Source of the DNA: Hyphomicrobiales bacterium
GTDB lineage: Bacteria > Pseudomonadota > Alphaproteobacteria > Rhizobiales > Rhizobiaceae
NCBI GenBank assembly: GCA_900472175.1
Contig: UCHD01000001.1
Location: 558,001 to 622,000, forward strand
Reading direction: 5' to 3'
DNA length: 64,000 bases
Below are positions 27,969 through 37,299 of this stretch, piece by piece (position 1 is the stretch's first letter; every line of letters starts with the position of its first letter). The position numbers and the translations under genes were made by a program. The notes beneath the pieces were generated by a model. It had not been told where the DNA came from, made no database searches, and worked only from the letters and a program-made list of their open reading frames with translations.

Positions 27969-28814
27969 ATGAAGGTGACCGGTCTCAACATCCATCCGCT
28001 GAAGAGCGGCCGCGCCATCCCGCAGACTTCGGTTTCGATCCAGCATGACGGCTTGGCCGGAGACCGCCGCTTTATGGTTGTCGATCCCGACGGAAAATTC
28101 ATCACCCAGCGCGAATTGCAGCTTCTGGCGCAGGTGGAAGCCACCCATGTGACCGGCGGCGTTCACCTGAAAATGGGAACCCGGTCCATGACCGTCTCCT
28201 TCGATCCCGCCCGGCGGCTGGATGTTCGCGTCTGGGACAGCGAGGTCAATGCGGCCGTTTCCGAAGACCATACCAATGCCACGCTGTCCGGCTGGTTTGG
28301 CCGTCCGGTCAAGCTGGTGCATATGGATGAGCGCGCCACTCGCGTGGTCGGCGAGGAATGGGCGGGCAAGGCGGCACCCGTCGGCTTTGCCGATGGTTTT
28401 CCGGTGCTGATCACCACCACATCGTCGCTTGCCGATCTCAACGTCACGCTGATCGCAAAGGGGCAGGAGCCGGTCGGCATGGACCGATTCCGCACCAATA
28501 TCCTGATCGACAATGACGATCCCTGGGAAGAGGATTTCTGGGAAAGCGTCGAGATCGGCGGCATCACCTTCGATCTCGTCAAACCCTGCGCCCGCTGCAT
28601 CATGACGACGCAGGATCAGGTCACCGGCGAGCGCATCGGCGGCAATCCGATCCAGGGGCTTGCCGAAAAACGCATGTCTGCCGACCGCCGCGTGCCGGGT
28701 GTCCTGTTCGGCTGGAACGCCGTGCCGCGCAGCGAGGGCGCGATCAATCTCGGCGACGAGATGCGTGTTGTCAGCGAACGAGCCGCCCGCTGGCCGATGA
28801 AGATCAGGGCTTAA
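27969..28814 (+). CDS. MOSC-domain protein (YcbX-like)
   Basis: 281 aa. An N-terminal beta-barrel (MKVTGLNIHPLKSGRAIPQ, then DGLAGDRRFMVVDPDGKFITQRE) leads into the MOSC domain, with PCARCIMTTQDQVTGER holding the conserved Cys that binds molybdenum cofactor. Family members bind Moco and reduce N-hydroxylated bases or amidoximes, often with a ferredoxin partner; no such domain is fused here. Its stop codon overlaps the stop of the convergent aldo/keto reductase. Confidence 0.9.
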   Translation: MKVTGLNIHPLKSGRAIPQTSVSIQHDGLAGDRRFMVVDPDGKFITQRELQLLAQVEATHVTGGVHLKMGTRSMTVSFDPARRLDVRVWDSEVNAAVSEDHTNATLSGWFGRPVKLVHMDERATRVVGEEWAGKAAPVGFADGFPVLITTTSSLADLNVTLIAKGQEPVGMDRFRTNILIDNDDPWEEDFWESVEIGGITFDLVKPCARCIMTTQDQVTGERIGGNPIQGLAEKRMSADRRVPGVLFGWNAVPRSEGAINLGDEMRVVSERAARWPMKIRA

Positions 28815-29809
28815 CGCCGTTCACGCTGCAACGCGCCGTCGATTGCAGCCATAACCGATGCGGACAGCGGCCCTTTTTCCAAAGCCCCGGCATTTTCCTC
28901 GACCTGTTTGACCGTGCGAAAACCGGGGATCGGCAGCGTGTTGGGCGAGCGTGCCCAAAGCCAGGCGAGAGCCCCTTGCGTCAATGTCCGGCCGTCTGAT
29001 TGCAGGAGGTCGCGGATCACATCGAGCCGCCGTGAAAATTCCGGAGAGACCACGCCGTCGCGGAAATATTGCAGCCAGTCGAGATCGGCGCTGCGCACAT
29101 CGTTTGCGGCCAGACGGTCACCTGGCTTGAACTTGCCGGAGAGCAGCCCCATCGCCAAGGGGCCGCGGTTGATCGAAATGAGATCGGTCTGTTCGACGAG
29201 CCTGATCATCTCGTCTGCCGGCTCCAGAACGTTCATCGTATGCTGCACCGAAACGAAGCCATCGCGGCCGGCAAAGCGCGCCGCCCGGTCCGGCCAGTCC
29301 GTGCTCCAGCCATAGGCCGCGATCTTGCCCTCGGCCCGCAGGCCGTCGAGTGTGGTAAAGACCGCATCGGCCTCGTGCGGATCGAATTCATTGAGATGGA
29401 ATTGCAGGAGGTCGATCCGCTGGCGCTTCAGCCGTTTCAGTGATGTTTCCACTGAGGCTCTGATAAACGCCGGTGACGCAAACGCGCCGGTCGCCTGTTT
29501 TGTTGCCGGATCGGTGGCGAAGCCGAATTTGGTGGCGATGACAATGTCGGGATGAGAGGCGAGGGCTTGGCCCAGAACATCCTCGGAATGACCGGCGCCG
29601 TAGTTCGACGCCGTGTCGAAGAAGCGGACACCGAGATCGATGGCGCGATGGATCGCCCGGATCGATTCCGCATCATCGACGTCACCCCAGCCGAGCGGCA
29701 CGTCTCCGGCATAGAATGGACCGCCGATGGCCCAGCAGCCCATGCCAAGACGCGGAATGCTGCGTCCGTCCCAAAGTGTGATGCCGGTTGGTTTTGTCCT
29801 GTCGAGCAT
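28811..29809 (-). CDS. Aldo/keto reductase
   Basis: 332 aa with GGAGG seven bases before the ATG. A TIM-barrel oxidoreductase using NADPH: catalytic Asp and Tyr in FFDTASNYGAGHSEDVLG, catalytic Lys in VIATKFGF, and a C-terminal cofactor-binding part (LPIPGFRTVKQVEENAGAL). Substrate unknown; the neighbouring dioxygenase, AraC regulator and MFS gene suggest a small-molecule catabolic set. It is preceded on its own strand by the PhyH-like gene, with a strong hairpin between them. Confidence 0.9.
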   Translation of the reverse strand: MLDRTKPTGITLWDGRSIPRLGMGCWAIGGPFYAGDVPLGWGDVDDAESIRAIHRAIDLGVRFFDTASNYGAGHSEDVLGQALASHPDIVIATKFGFATDPATKQATGAFASPAFIRASVETSLKRLKRQRIDLLQFHLNEFDPHEADAVFTTLDGLRAEGKIAAYGWSTDWPDRAARFAGRDGFVSVQHTMNVLEPADEMIRLVEQTDLISINRGPLAMGLLSGKFKPGDRLAANDVRSADLDWLQYFRDGVVSPEFSRRLDVIRDLLQSDGRTLTQGALAWLWARSPNTLPIPGFRTVKQVEENAGALEKGPLSASVMAAIDGALQRERR

Positions 29810-29876
29810 GATGGCCTCCGCGTGATGTTTGCGGGGAGGCTATCAGCCGCTGGCCCTTGCCCATACGGGCAGTCTT

Positions 29877-29910
29877 GCAGGGTGTTTTTCATGAATGAAA
29901 AACACCCTGC
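29877..29910 (-). terminator. Long perfect hairpin between the PhyH-like and aldo/keto reductase genes
   Basis: GCAGGGTGTTTTTCAT and ATGAAAAACACCCTGC form a 16-bp perfect stem with a two-base centre, 14 bases after the PhyH-like stop. The stem itself contains the T-run; none follows it. It could terminate or attenuate the dioxygenase transcript, or be a protein-binding palindrome. Confidence 0.55.
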
Positions 29911-29924
29911 CTTGAGACCCGTTA

Positions 29925-30860
29925 TTACCAGCTCTTCAGGCCAAGCAGCTTTTCGCCGAGAGGGCTGAGTTCGGCGGTCTTGGCATTCTGTTTTTCCCAG
30001 TCGCGTGGGTCGCCGGGAAAGGCGTCGCGGCGGGGATGGTCGAGCTCGCGCCACAGCCGGATGCGCTCCTGTTTTTCCGCCTCGTTGTTCTCCTCGGCCG
30101 GGTGCATCGAAATATATTGCGCCATCCGCACACGGTCGCCGGAATGGTTGGGCTGCACGCCATGCGCCAAAAGCGAATTGAAGATCAAGAGGTCGCCTGG
30201 TTCCATCTCGATGTTGACGACATCAAGGCCTGCTGTGTCCGGATGCATGGGGTCACGATCGGTAGGCTGCGTTTTCACCCATTCCTCATGGTGCTCGAAC
30301 AGCCAGGGGATGCACTGGAATCCGCCGACATCGCCGTCCTGCTTCTTCAGGCTGAGAACGCCCTGCACGCCGACAGGCAGAGGCGTAATCGAGGTGTCCA
30401 CGTCCCAGTGGATGAAGCCGCCCGGATTGCCCTTCACCCGTTTCGGCGGATTGAGGTTTGCCCGGTCGATCGTCACCCAGAGGTCTTCGCGGTCCCAGAT
30501 ATCGACAAAGGCGCCGTAGACACGCGGCTCCTGGCGATTATCCCAGAGATGCTGGTGATTGTAGATCTCCAGCATACCGGTGTTGTTGAGTTCCTTCATC
30601 TTGTGTTCGCGGCGCTGCGGCGCGTACCAGGTCTCAGGATTGGCCGGGTCCTTTTCGTCGAACTGCCAGAGCAGGTTGACCAGCCACTCGACATTGGCCA
30701 TCGGCACGGCCTGGCGCACGATCACGTAACCGCGGGTGATCCAGTGCTGCCAATCGGCCTCAGACAAGACCCTGAGCGGCAGTGTCTTCTTGATGTCCTT
30801 CAGCTGCGTCTCGACCGCGCTGCTGGTCGGATGGCTGTCTTTCTTGGCGGCAGTCTGCAT
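29925..30860 (-). CDS. Phytanoyl-CoA dioxygenase (PhyH) family Fe(II)/2-oxoglutarate oxygenase
   Basis: 311 aa, ATG preceded by AGAGGAAG. The jelly-roll iron site is visible: HWDVD gives the H-x-D pair, and LLAHGVQPNHSGDRVRMAQY gives the distal His and the Arg that binds 2-oxoglutarate. The segment ARGYVIVRQAVP-like (WITRGYVIVRQAVPMANVE) is the usual family entry. Such enzymes hydroxylate a small organic substrate. Divergent from an AraC regulator that probably controls it. Confidence 0.87.
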   Translation of the reverse strand: MQTAAKKDSHPTSSAVETQLKDIKKTLPLRVLSEADWQHWITRGYVIVRQAVPMANVEWLVNLLWQFDEKDPANPETWYAPQRREHKMKELNNTGMLEIYNHQHLWDNRQEPRVYGAFVDIWDREDLWVTIDRANLNPPKRVKGNPGGFIHWDVDTSITPLPVGVQGVLSLKKQDGDVGGFQCIPWLFEHHEEWVKTQPTDRDPMHPDTAGLDVVNIEMEPGDLLIFNSLLAHGVQPNHSGDRVRMAQYISMHPAEENNEAEKQERIRLWRELDHPRRDAFPGDPRDWEKQNAKTAELSPLGEKLLGLKSW

Positions 30861-30984
30861 GGCGCTTCCTCTTCTCCATGACGTGTATCGATGAAGAGAG
30901 GATAGCCACCTTGGAATGTTGATGTTGTCGCCGCGGCGCAGGTTCTGATACTATTCTGGCGTTGTTGTGTGGGTATGAGCGGGA

Positions 30985-31851
30985 ATGAAGCCACATCTTG
31001 AGCGCTTGCGGCCTGCCGCCGATTCATCCTGGTCGATGCTCAACCGCCGGCTGGACGACGGTATCCCGTTTCAATGGCACCACCATCCCGAACTGGAGCT
31101 GACCCTGACGCTCAATTCGCGTGGCGAACGGTTCATCGGCGATCATATCGGGACATACGACGATGGCGACCTCGTGCTGGTGGGCTCCAACCTGCCGCAT
31201 ACCTGGTGTTCGGCCGAAAAGATCGATGCGGACCGCCCGCATGTGGCGCTGGTCCTGTGGTTCCGCCCGGAATGGGTGGGGGCCCTCGATGCGACCTTCA
31301 CGGAACTGGCCGCCGCGCGCGTCATGCTGATGGGCGCAAGCGCCGGCCTGAAATTCTCGCCGCAGTTTGCAGCGCAAGCCCGGCCGCTGATCGAGGCAGC
31401 TTTCACCGAGCAGCCGGAAGACCGGTTGCTGAGCGCCATTCGAATTCTGACCTTGCTTGCCCGTGATAGGGAAGCAAAGCCCCTGTCGAGCACACTGGCT
31501 GTACCGGCGGCAGGGCAGGGCGATCGCGCCCGTCTCGATCGTGTTCTCGATCATATTCACCTTAACTACGCGGAAAGCCTGCCGGTCGATGTACTGGCGG
31601 GGATCGCCGCCCTCAGTCCGTCCGGCTTGCACCGTCTGTTCGGGCGCCATCTGCAAACGACAATATCGGACTATGTCATGCGCCTGCGGATCGGCGAAGC
31701 CTGCGCGCTGCTGTCGGGAACGGACCGGCCGGTTGCCCATATCGCCGGTGAGGTCGGCTACGGCTCGCTTGCCAATTTCAATCGGCAGTTCAAGGCGTTG
31801 AAGATGCGTACGCCGAGGGATTATCGCAATAGTTTTCGCGCGCGTCGCTGA
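30985..31851 (+). CDS. AraC-family transcriptional regulator
   Basis: 288 aa. The N-terminal cupin sensor (QWHHHPELELTLTLNSRGERFIGDH, then DLVLVGSNLPHTW) should bind a small ligand. The C-terminal 100 residues hold two helix-turn-helix units (VDVLAGIAALSPSGLHRLFGRH and VAHIAGEVGYGSLANFNRQFK), the AraC signature. It is transcribed away from the PhyH-like gene across a 124-bp gap and reads toward the MFS gene, so both may be its targets. Confidence 0.92.
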   Translation: MKPHLERLRPAADSSWSMLNRRLDDGIPFQWHHHPELELTLTLNSRGERFIGDHIGTYDDGDLVLVGSNLPHTWCSAEKIDADRPHVALVLWFRPEWVGALDATFTELAAARVMLMGASAGLKFSPQFAAQARPLIEAAFTEQPEDRLLSAIRILTLLARDREAKPLSSTLAVPAAGQGDRARLDRVLDHIHLNYAESLPVDVLAGIAALSPSGLHRLFGRHLQTTISDYVMRLRIGEACALLSGTDRPVAHIAGEVGYGSLANFNRQFKALKMRTPRDYRNSFRARR

Positions 31852-31959
31852 TTGATAGCGGCTTATCCATCAATGTGGCTGATCCGAACGTCATTTTATT
31901 TCGCTTTTTTAGCAAGATGCTACAGCGTAAGTTGCGGCCTCAATCACACGGAGTTGCTC

Positions 31960-33204
31960 ATGTCCGCCGTTTCCTCCCCATCCGCCACGCGGGCGCCCGC
32001 AGCCAGTCCCGGTCTGCCCTGGCTAATTATCATTGCCGGCTCCCTCATCGCCGTTCTGACCTTCGGACCGCGCTCGGCCATGGGCTTCTTCCAGCTGCCG
32101 ATGCTCGCCGATACCGGTTGGGACCGCACTACGTTCGGCCTTGCCATGGCCTTCCAGAACCTTGCCTGGGGCGTCAGCCAGCCGTTCTTCGGGGCAATCG
32201 CCGATAAATACGGCTCCTGGCGAGTGCTGGCTTTTTCCGGTCTCGTCTATGCCGCTGGCCTGATCATCATGGCATTTGCCAACGCGCCGATCTGGCTGCA
32301 TATCGGCGGCGGCGTCATGGTGGGGCTGGGGGTCGGTTCCGGTTCGTTCGGTATCCTGCTGTCGGCCTTCGCCCGCAATGTCACGCCGGAGCAGCGCTCG
32401 ATGGCCTTCGGCATCTGCACCGCGGCCGGTTCCGCCGGCATGTTCCTGTTTGCGCCACTGAGCCAGGGGCTGATCTCCGCCTTCGGCTGGTCGGACAGCC
32501 TGATCTATATGAGCGCGCTGATGCTGCTCGTGCCGCTGTTCGCCATTCCGCTGCGGGGCAATTCGTCGTCAGGCACCCAGAAGGAAGCGCAGTACAAGCA
32601 GTCAATCGGCGAGGCGCTGAAGGAAGCGCTCGGCCACAAGAGCTATCTTTTGCTTGTCACCGGCTTCTTTGTCTGTGGCTATCAGGTGGCGTTCATCACC
32701 GCGCATTTTCCGGCCTATATCGGCGATATAGGCATCGATGCGCGTTACGCGGTGATTGCGCTCGCCCTGATCGGCTTCTTCAACATCATCGGTTCGCTCG
32801 CTGCCGGTTTCATCGGCCAGCGCTACTCGAAGCCCTATTTCCTGGCATGGATCTATATCGCCCGCTCCGTGGTGGTTTCCGCCTTCCTGCTGCTGCCGCA
32901 GTCGCCGACATCGGTGATCATCTTTGCCGCTGTCATGGGGCTGCTCTGGTTGTCGACGGTGCCGCCGACAAACGGGCTCGTCGCCATCATGTTCGGCACG
33001 CGCCATCTCGGCCTGCTTGGCGGCATCGTCTTCCTGTCGCACCAGATCGGCTCGTTCCTTGGCGTCTGGATGGGCGGCTATCTCTATGACCATTTCGGTT
33101 CCTACGATCCGGTCTGGTGGCTGGGCGTGGCGCTTGGCGTCTTTGCCGCCATCGTCCATTGGCCGATCGAGGAAAAGGCTGTGACCCGTCCAGCGGTGGC
33201 CTGA
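31960..33204 (+). CDS. MFS transporter
   Basis: 414 aa from ATG at 31960 (MSAVSSPSATRAPAASPG). About 12 membrane helices are visible, with a central hydrophilic loop (NSSSGTQKEAQYKQSIGEALKEALG). The DKYGSWRVLAF segment between helices 2 and 3 is the MFS loop motif. Its pattern resembles small organic-acid transporters (oxalate/formate antiporter-like), but that is a weak resemblance. It follows the AraC gene by 108 bp and probably carries the substrate of the adjacent oxidoreductases. Confidence 0.88.
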   Translation: MSAVSSPSATRAPAASPGLPWLIIIAGSLIAVLTFGPRSAMGFFQLPMLADTGWDRTTFGLAMAFQNLAWGVSQPFFGAIADKYGSWRVLAFSGLVYAAGLIIMAFANAPIWLHIGGGVMVGLGVGSGSFGILLSAFARNVTPEQRSMAFGICTAAGSAGMFLFAPLSQGLISAFGWSDSLIYMSALMLLVPLFAIPLRGNSSSGTQKEAQYKQSIGEALKEALGHKSYLLLVTGFFVCGYQVAFITAHFPAYIGDIGIDARYAVIALALIGFFNIIGSLAAGFIGQRYSKPYFLAWIYIARSVVVSAFLLLPQSPTSVIIFAAVMGLLWLSTVPPTNGLVAIMFGTRHLGLLGGIVFLSHQIGSFLGVWMGGYLYDHFGSYDPVWWLGVALGVFAAIVHWPIEEKAVTRPAVA

Positions 33205-33312
33205 CACCCGCGATTTCTTGCACTCCCGCAGAAAATAGCGGGAGGGCATTCTTGAAAATTGTCACAAAACTTTCTAAATCTCATCCACCGGCCCTGCCGG
33301 TTTTGTTTTGAT

Positions 33313-33341
33313 CCTATTATGCTCAGTTTGAGCAAAATAGG
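33313..33341. promoter_or_regulatory. Palindromic operator candidate before nadA (NadQ/NrtR-type site)
   Basis: CCTATTATGCTCA, spacer GTT, TGAGCAAAATAGG: two 13-bp arms with a single mismatch, 35 bases before the nadA ATG. It is the strongest palindrome in the gap and would overlap a TATTAT -10-like sequence. A NadQ-like regulator gene lies 6 kb away, so NAD-responsive repression of nadABC is the natural inference. The binding protein is not proven by sequence. Confidence 0.65.
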
Positions 33342-33376
33342 TCTGCCGCCGGAGGGGCGGCAAGAGGAGCAGTTCG

Positions 33377-34456
33377 ATGACCATTGCACAGAACCAGGCA
33401 ACGCTTGAGGGTTCCGGCGCGGTAAAGACCGCAGCCGAGCGTTTCGGCATAATCGAGCGGCCGGACCTGACGTTCACGCCGGAGATCGCCCGCGAAACCG
33501 AGCATCTGTACGAGCGCGTCAAGCAGTTTGTGCCCGCCTTCGAATGGCCGGTCTATGCGCCCTATGTGCATGCCATCAACCGGCTGAAGAAAGAGCGCGG
33601 CGCGGTCATCCTCGCCCATAATTACCAGACCCCGGACATCTTCCACTGCGTCGCCGATATCGTCGGCGACAGTCTGCAGCTGGCGCGTGACGCCACCAAG
33701 GTCGATGCCGAGATCATCATCCAGTGCGGCGTGCATTTCATGGCCGAGACTTCCAAGCTGCTCAATCCGGAAAAGACCGTGCTGATCCCGGACGGCAAGG
33801 CCGGTTGCTCCCTCTCGGAATCGATTACCGGTGCCGATGTGCGACTGTTGAAGCAGCGTTATCCCGGCGTGCCGGTGGTAACCTATGTCAACACCTCTGC
33901 CGACGTGAAGGCTGAAACCGATATCTGCTGCACCTCGTCCAACGTGCTGGCCGTCGTTGAAAGCCTGGAGAGCGACACCGTCCTCTGCATCCCCGACGAA
34001 TACCTGGCCATGAACGTCGCCAAGCAGACGAACAAGAAGATCCTCACCTGGAAGGGCCATTGCGAAGTGCATGAGCGCTTCACAGCGGCCGAGCTGCTGG
34101 CCTACAAGGAAGCCGATCCGTCGATCGAGATCATCGGCCACCCGGAATGCCACCCGGACGTCATCGCCGTTTGCGATTTCGCCGGGTCGACTGCGGGCAT
34201 GATCAATTACGTCAAGGACAAGCGGCCGCCGCGCGTGCTGCTCGTCACCGAATGCTCGATGGCCTCCAACATCCAGGCCGAGATCACCGGCGTCGATTTC
34301 ATCAAGCCGTGCAATCTCTGTCCGCACATGAAGCGCATCACGCTGCCGAAGATCCTCGACAGCCTGTTGTTCATGACGGAGGAAGTTCTGGTCGATCCGG
34401 CAATCGCTGATCGCGCCAGGCTTGCCGTCGAGCGGATGGTGAATTTGAAGCAGTAG
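33377..34456 (+). CDS. nadA: Quinolinate synthase A
   Basis: 359 aa with AAGAGGAG before the ATG. It condenses iminoaspartate with dihydroxyacetone phosphate to make quinolinate, using a [4Fe-4S] cluster. Cluster cysteines are visible in [13 protein letters not shown] (Cys117), [10 protein letters not shown] and [20 protein letters not shown] and PDKYLA-like ([11 protein letters not shown]) are family signatures. First gene of nadABC. Confidence 0.97.
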   Translation: MTIAQNQATLEGSGAVKTAAERFGIIERPDLTFTPEIARETEHLYERVKQFVPAFEWPVYAPYVHAINRLKKERGAVILAHNYQTPDIFHCVADIVGDSLQLARDATKVDAEIIIQCGVHFMAETSKLLNPEKTVLIPDGKAGCSLSESITGADVRLLKQRYPGVPVVTYVNTSADVKAETDICCTSSNVLAVVESLESDTVLCIPDEYLAMNVAKQTNKKILTWKGHCEVHERFTAAELLAYKEADPSIEIIGHPECHPDVIAVCDFAGSTAGMINYVKDKRPPRVLLVTECSMASNIQAEITGVDFIKPCNLCPHMKRITLPKILDSLLFMTEEVLVDPAIADRARLAVERMVNLKQ

Positions 34457-34476
34457 AGGGGAAGCCGGGCGCTGCC

Positions 34477-34596
34477 TTTTCTCCCCAGCGGGAGAAGGTG
34501 GCCGAAGGCCGGATGAGGGGGAGCCAAGCAAACCTAGTTTGCCGCCCCTCATCGCTTCGCTGCGCTCGGCACTTCTCCCCGTTGGGGAGAAGAGGG
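34477..34596. repeat. RIME-like twin palindromic element between nadA and nadB
   Basis: Two related palindromic units stand in opposite orientation. The left unit starts TTCTCCCC-agc-GGGAGAAGG and continues GGCC-gaa-GGCC-GGATGAGGGG; the right unit is its inverted cousin (GCCCCTCATCGC to TTCTCCCCGTTGGGGAGAAG). This resembles the rhizobial intergenic mosaic elements (RIME) described in Rhizobium and Sinorhizobium. Transcribed inside the nad operon, it would form strong RNA hairpins. Confidence 0.75.
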
Positions 34597-34620
34597 AGAC
34601 ACTCCCGGAGGAGGAAGAGC

Positions 34621-36219
34621 ATGCTGACCGATCATTTTCGCCCGCAATCGTTCAACGGCATTGACGATATCGTCATTGTCGGCGGCGGCCTTGCCGGGCT
34701 TTTCTGCGCGCTGAAGCTCAGCCCGCGTCCTGTAACGGTGCTCGCAGCGGCGCCCATCGGTCATGGCGCTTCGTCCGCCTGGGCCCAGGGCGGCATTGCC
34801 GCCGCCATGGGACTTGGCGATACGATCGACAAGCATGTGGCCGATACGCTGGTGGCCGGTGCCGGTATCGTCGATGAAAAGATGACGCGATTGATGGTCG
34901 CCGAAGGCCCGGCCCGTATCCACGATCTGCTCGGTTATGGCGTGCCCTTCGATCATGATCTGGAAGGCAAGCTGCTTCTGTCGCGCGAAGCCGCCCATTC
35001 CGAGCGCCGCATCGTCCGCGTCAAGGGTGACATGGCCGGCAAGGCGATCATGGAAGCGCTGATTGCCGCTGTGCGCAACACACCGTCGATCCGCGTTCTG
35101 GAAGGTTATGTCGTCGAGGAACTGGTGCGGCAGGGCCGTTTCATCTCCGGCGTCATCGCCCGTCCGGATGCCGGTCAGTCGAAGAATCGTGTGTCGTTTC
35201 CGGCCCGCGCCGTGGTGCTCTGCTCAGGCGGCGTCGGCCATCTGTTCTCCGTCACCACCAATCCGACCGAGGCCTGCGGCCAGGGTGTCGGTATGGCAGC
35301 GCGTGCCGGTGCGATCATCGCCGATCCGGAGTTCATCCAGTTTCACCCGACCGCCATCAATATCGGCCGCGATCCGGCACCACTGGCAACCGAAGCCCTG
35401 CGCGGCGACGGCGCCCATCTGATCAATTCGGCCGGCAAACGCTTCATGCTGGATATCCATCCGGACGGCGAACTTGCGCCCCGCGACATCGTTTCGCGTG
35501 GTGTGTTTGCCGAAGTGCAGGCCGGGCGCGGCGCGTTCCTCGATTGCACCAAGGCGGTCGGCGCGCATTTTCCCGAAGCGTTCCCGACTGTCTATGCCTC
35601 CTGCATGTCTGCAGGCATCGATCCGGTCACACAGCCTATCCCGGTCGTTCCAGCGGTTCATTATCACATGGGCGGCGTCCTGACCGATGCGGAAGGCCGG
35701 ACCTCGATCGATGGCCTCTGGGCGGCAGGCGAGGTGACCTCCACCGGCGTCCACGGCGCCAACCGGCTCGCCTCCAATTCGCTGCTTGAGGCCGTGGTCT
35801 TTGCCGCCCGCATCGCCGAAAACATCAAGGGCATGCTGCCGGAGCCGAAGATCACCGACTGGGGCGCCAATGCCGGAGAAAATGACGATCCGGTAACGCT
35901 GGAAGACAGCCCGCCGCTGACGGCTCTGCGCCATATCATGAGCGATCATGTCGGCGTCATCCGCAGCCGGGACACGCTGACGCGCGCCATCCGGGCAATT
36001 GCCAATCTCGAGCGTCAGAACACCCGGTTGCGTTTCAGCAACATCGTCACCACGGCCAAACTGATCACCACCGGCGCCTATCTGCGCACCGAAAGCCGCG
36101 GCGGTCATTACCGCTCCGACTACCCGGACCCGCGCCCGGAATGGAAACATCGCACGTTCCTCACACTCGCTGAAGCCGACCGGGTCGTCGCCGAAGTGGC
36201 GGAAACGGAAAGCGCTTGA
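34621..36219 (+). CDS. nadB: L-aspartate oxidase
   Basis: 532 aa from ATG at 34621 with GGAGGAGG upstream; the frame is open back into the repeat but that part is not protein-like. The FAD-binding [14 protein letters not shown] lies near residue 20, and [21 protein letters not shown] and [10 protein letters not shown] match the succinate dehydrogenase/fumarate reductase flavoprotein fold. It oxidises aspartate to iminoaspartate, which is passed to NadA. Confidence 0.96.
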   Translation: MLTDHFRPQSFNGIDDIVIVGGGLAGLFCALKLSPRPVTVLAAAPIGHGASSAWAQGGIAAAMGLGDTIDKHVADTLVAGAGIVDEKMTRLMVAEGPARIHDLLGYGVPFDHDLEGKLLLSREAAHSERRIVRVKGDMAGKAIMEALIAAVRNTPSIRVLEGYVVEELVRQGRFISGVIARPDAGQSKNRVSFPARAVVLCSGGVGHLFSVTTNPTEACGQGVGMAARAGAIIADPEFIQFHPTAINIGRDPAPLATEALRGDGAHLINSAGKRFMLDIHPDGELAPRDIVSRGVFAEVQAGRGAFLDCTKAVGAHFPEAFPTVYASCMSAGIDPVTQPIPVVPAVHYHMGGVLTDAEGRTSIDGLWAAGEVTSTGVHGANRLASNSLLEAVVFAARIAENIKGMLPEPKITDWGANAGENDDPVTLEDSPPLTALRHIMSDHVGVIRSRDTLTRAIRAIANLERQNTRLRFSNIVTTAKLITTGAYLRTESRGGHYRSDYPDPRPEWKHRTFLTLAEADRVVAEVAETESA

Positions 36220-36224
36220 GACTT

Positions 36225-36352
36225 CCCTTCTCCCCATCGGGGAGAAGGTGGCCCGAAGGGCCGGATGAGGGGGCCACAAATTCTGAATGTGCCGTGCCGC
36301 CCCCCTCATCGCCTCGCATTCGCTCGGCACTTCTCCCCGCAGGGGAGAAGAG
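36225..36352. repeat. RIME-like twin palindromic element between nadB and nadC
   Basis: Same design as the element between nadA and nadB: CTTCTCCCC-atc-GGGGAGAAGG and GGCCC-gaa-GGGCC-GGATGAGGGGG, then an inverted copy ending CTTCTCCCCGCAGGGGAGAAG. Stem bases differ from the other element but pairing is kept, pointing to selection or replication of the structure. Confidence 0.77.
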
Positions 36353-36379
36353 GAACTCGCAACCGAAAGAAACCCGCCA

Positions 36380-37288
36380 ATGACATCCACCGCCCTTCGC
36401 CCAGAACTGCCCGCCCTGATGGTCGAGGATCAGGTTCGCATGGCCCTTCTTGAGGATCTTGGCCGCGCCGGTGATATAACCACCTATGCGACGATTGCCC
36501 CGGACCGGACGGCAACAGCCGAAATGAACGCCCGTGAAACCGGCGTCGTTGCCGGCATGGAGCTTGCCCGCACCGCCTTTCGCCTGATCGATCCGGCGAT
36601 CCGCTTCGAGGCGCTGGTGAAGGACGGCGACCGGATTGCGCCGGGCACGGCGATTGCCCGCATCTCCGGCCCGGCCCGTGGCCTGCTGTCGGCCGAGCGC
36701 GTCGCGCTGAATTTCCTCATGCATCTCTGCGGCGTCGCCACCTACACATCGAAGTTCGCGGCCGAGATCGCCCATACCCGGGCAAAAGTCTGCTGCACTC
36801 GCAAGACTATTCCCGGCCTGCGGGCGCTGGAGAAATATGCAGTGCGCCTCGGCGGTGGCTCCAATCACAGATACGGCCTGGATGACGCGATCCTGATCAA
36901 GGACAATCATATCGCCGTCTCCGGCGGCGTTGCCTCTGCTGTTCATGCGGCACGCGCCTATTGCGGTCATCTCGTCAAGATCGAGGTCGAGGTTGATGGC
37001 CTCGACCAGATGCGCGAGGCGCTGACCGCCAGCCCGGATGTCATCCTGCTCGATAATATGGCTCCGGATCTTCTGAAGGAGGCTGTTGCCATCAACACCG
37101 CCCATTGGCAGCTGTCCGTTGACGCTTATCCGGCCGATCCGCGCCGGACGAAGCTGGAGGCATCGGGCAATGTCAACTTCCAGACCATCCGCGCCATCGC
37201 CGAAACCGGCGTCGATTATATCTCCACCTCGAAGATCACCATGGCTGCGCCGACGCTGGATATCGGGCTGGATGTGATCATCGGCTAA
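36380..37288 (+). CDS. nadC: Nicotinate-nucleotide pyrophosphorylase (carboxylating)
   Basis: 302 aa from ATG at 36380; upstream open frame lies in the repeat. It converts quinolinate and PRPP to nicotinate mononucleotide. Signatures: LEDLGRAGDITTYATI at the N-terminus, CTRKTIPGLRALEKYAV (PRPP and substrate-binding Arg/Lys), LGGGSNHRYGLDDAILIKDNHI and GVDYISTSKIT near the end. The ribosome-binding site is weak (GAAAGAAAC), so translation may depend on the upstream structure. Confidence 0.96.
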   Translation: MTSTALRPELPALMVEDQVRMALLEDLGRAGDITTYATIAPDRTATAEMNARETGVVAGMELARTAFRLIDPAIRFEALVKDGDRIAPGTAIARISGPARGLLSAERVALNFLMHLCGVATYTSKFAAEIAHTRAKVCCTRKTIPGLRALEKYAVRLGGGSNHRYGLDDAILIKDNHIAVSGGVASAVHAARAYCGHLVKIEVEVDGLDQMREALTASPDVILLDNMAPDLLKEAVAINTAHWQLSVDAYPADPRRTKLEASGNVNFQTIRAIAETGVDYISTSKITMAAPTLDIGLDVIIG

Positions 37289-37299
37289 ATGAGGGCGCG

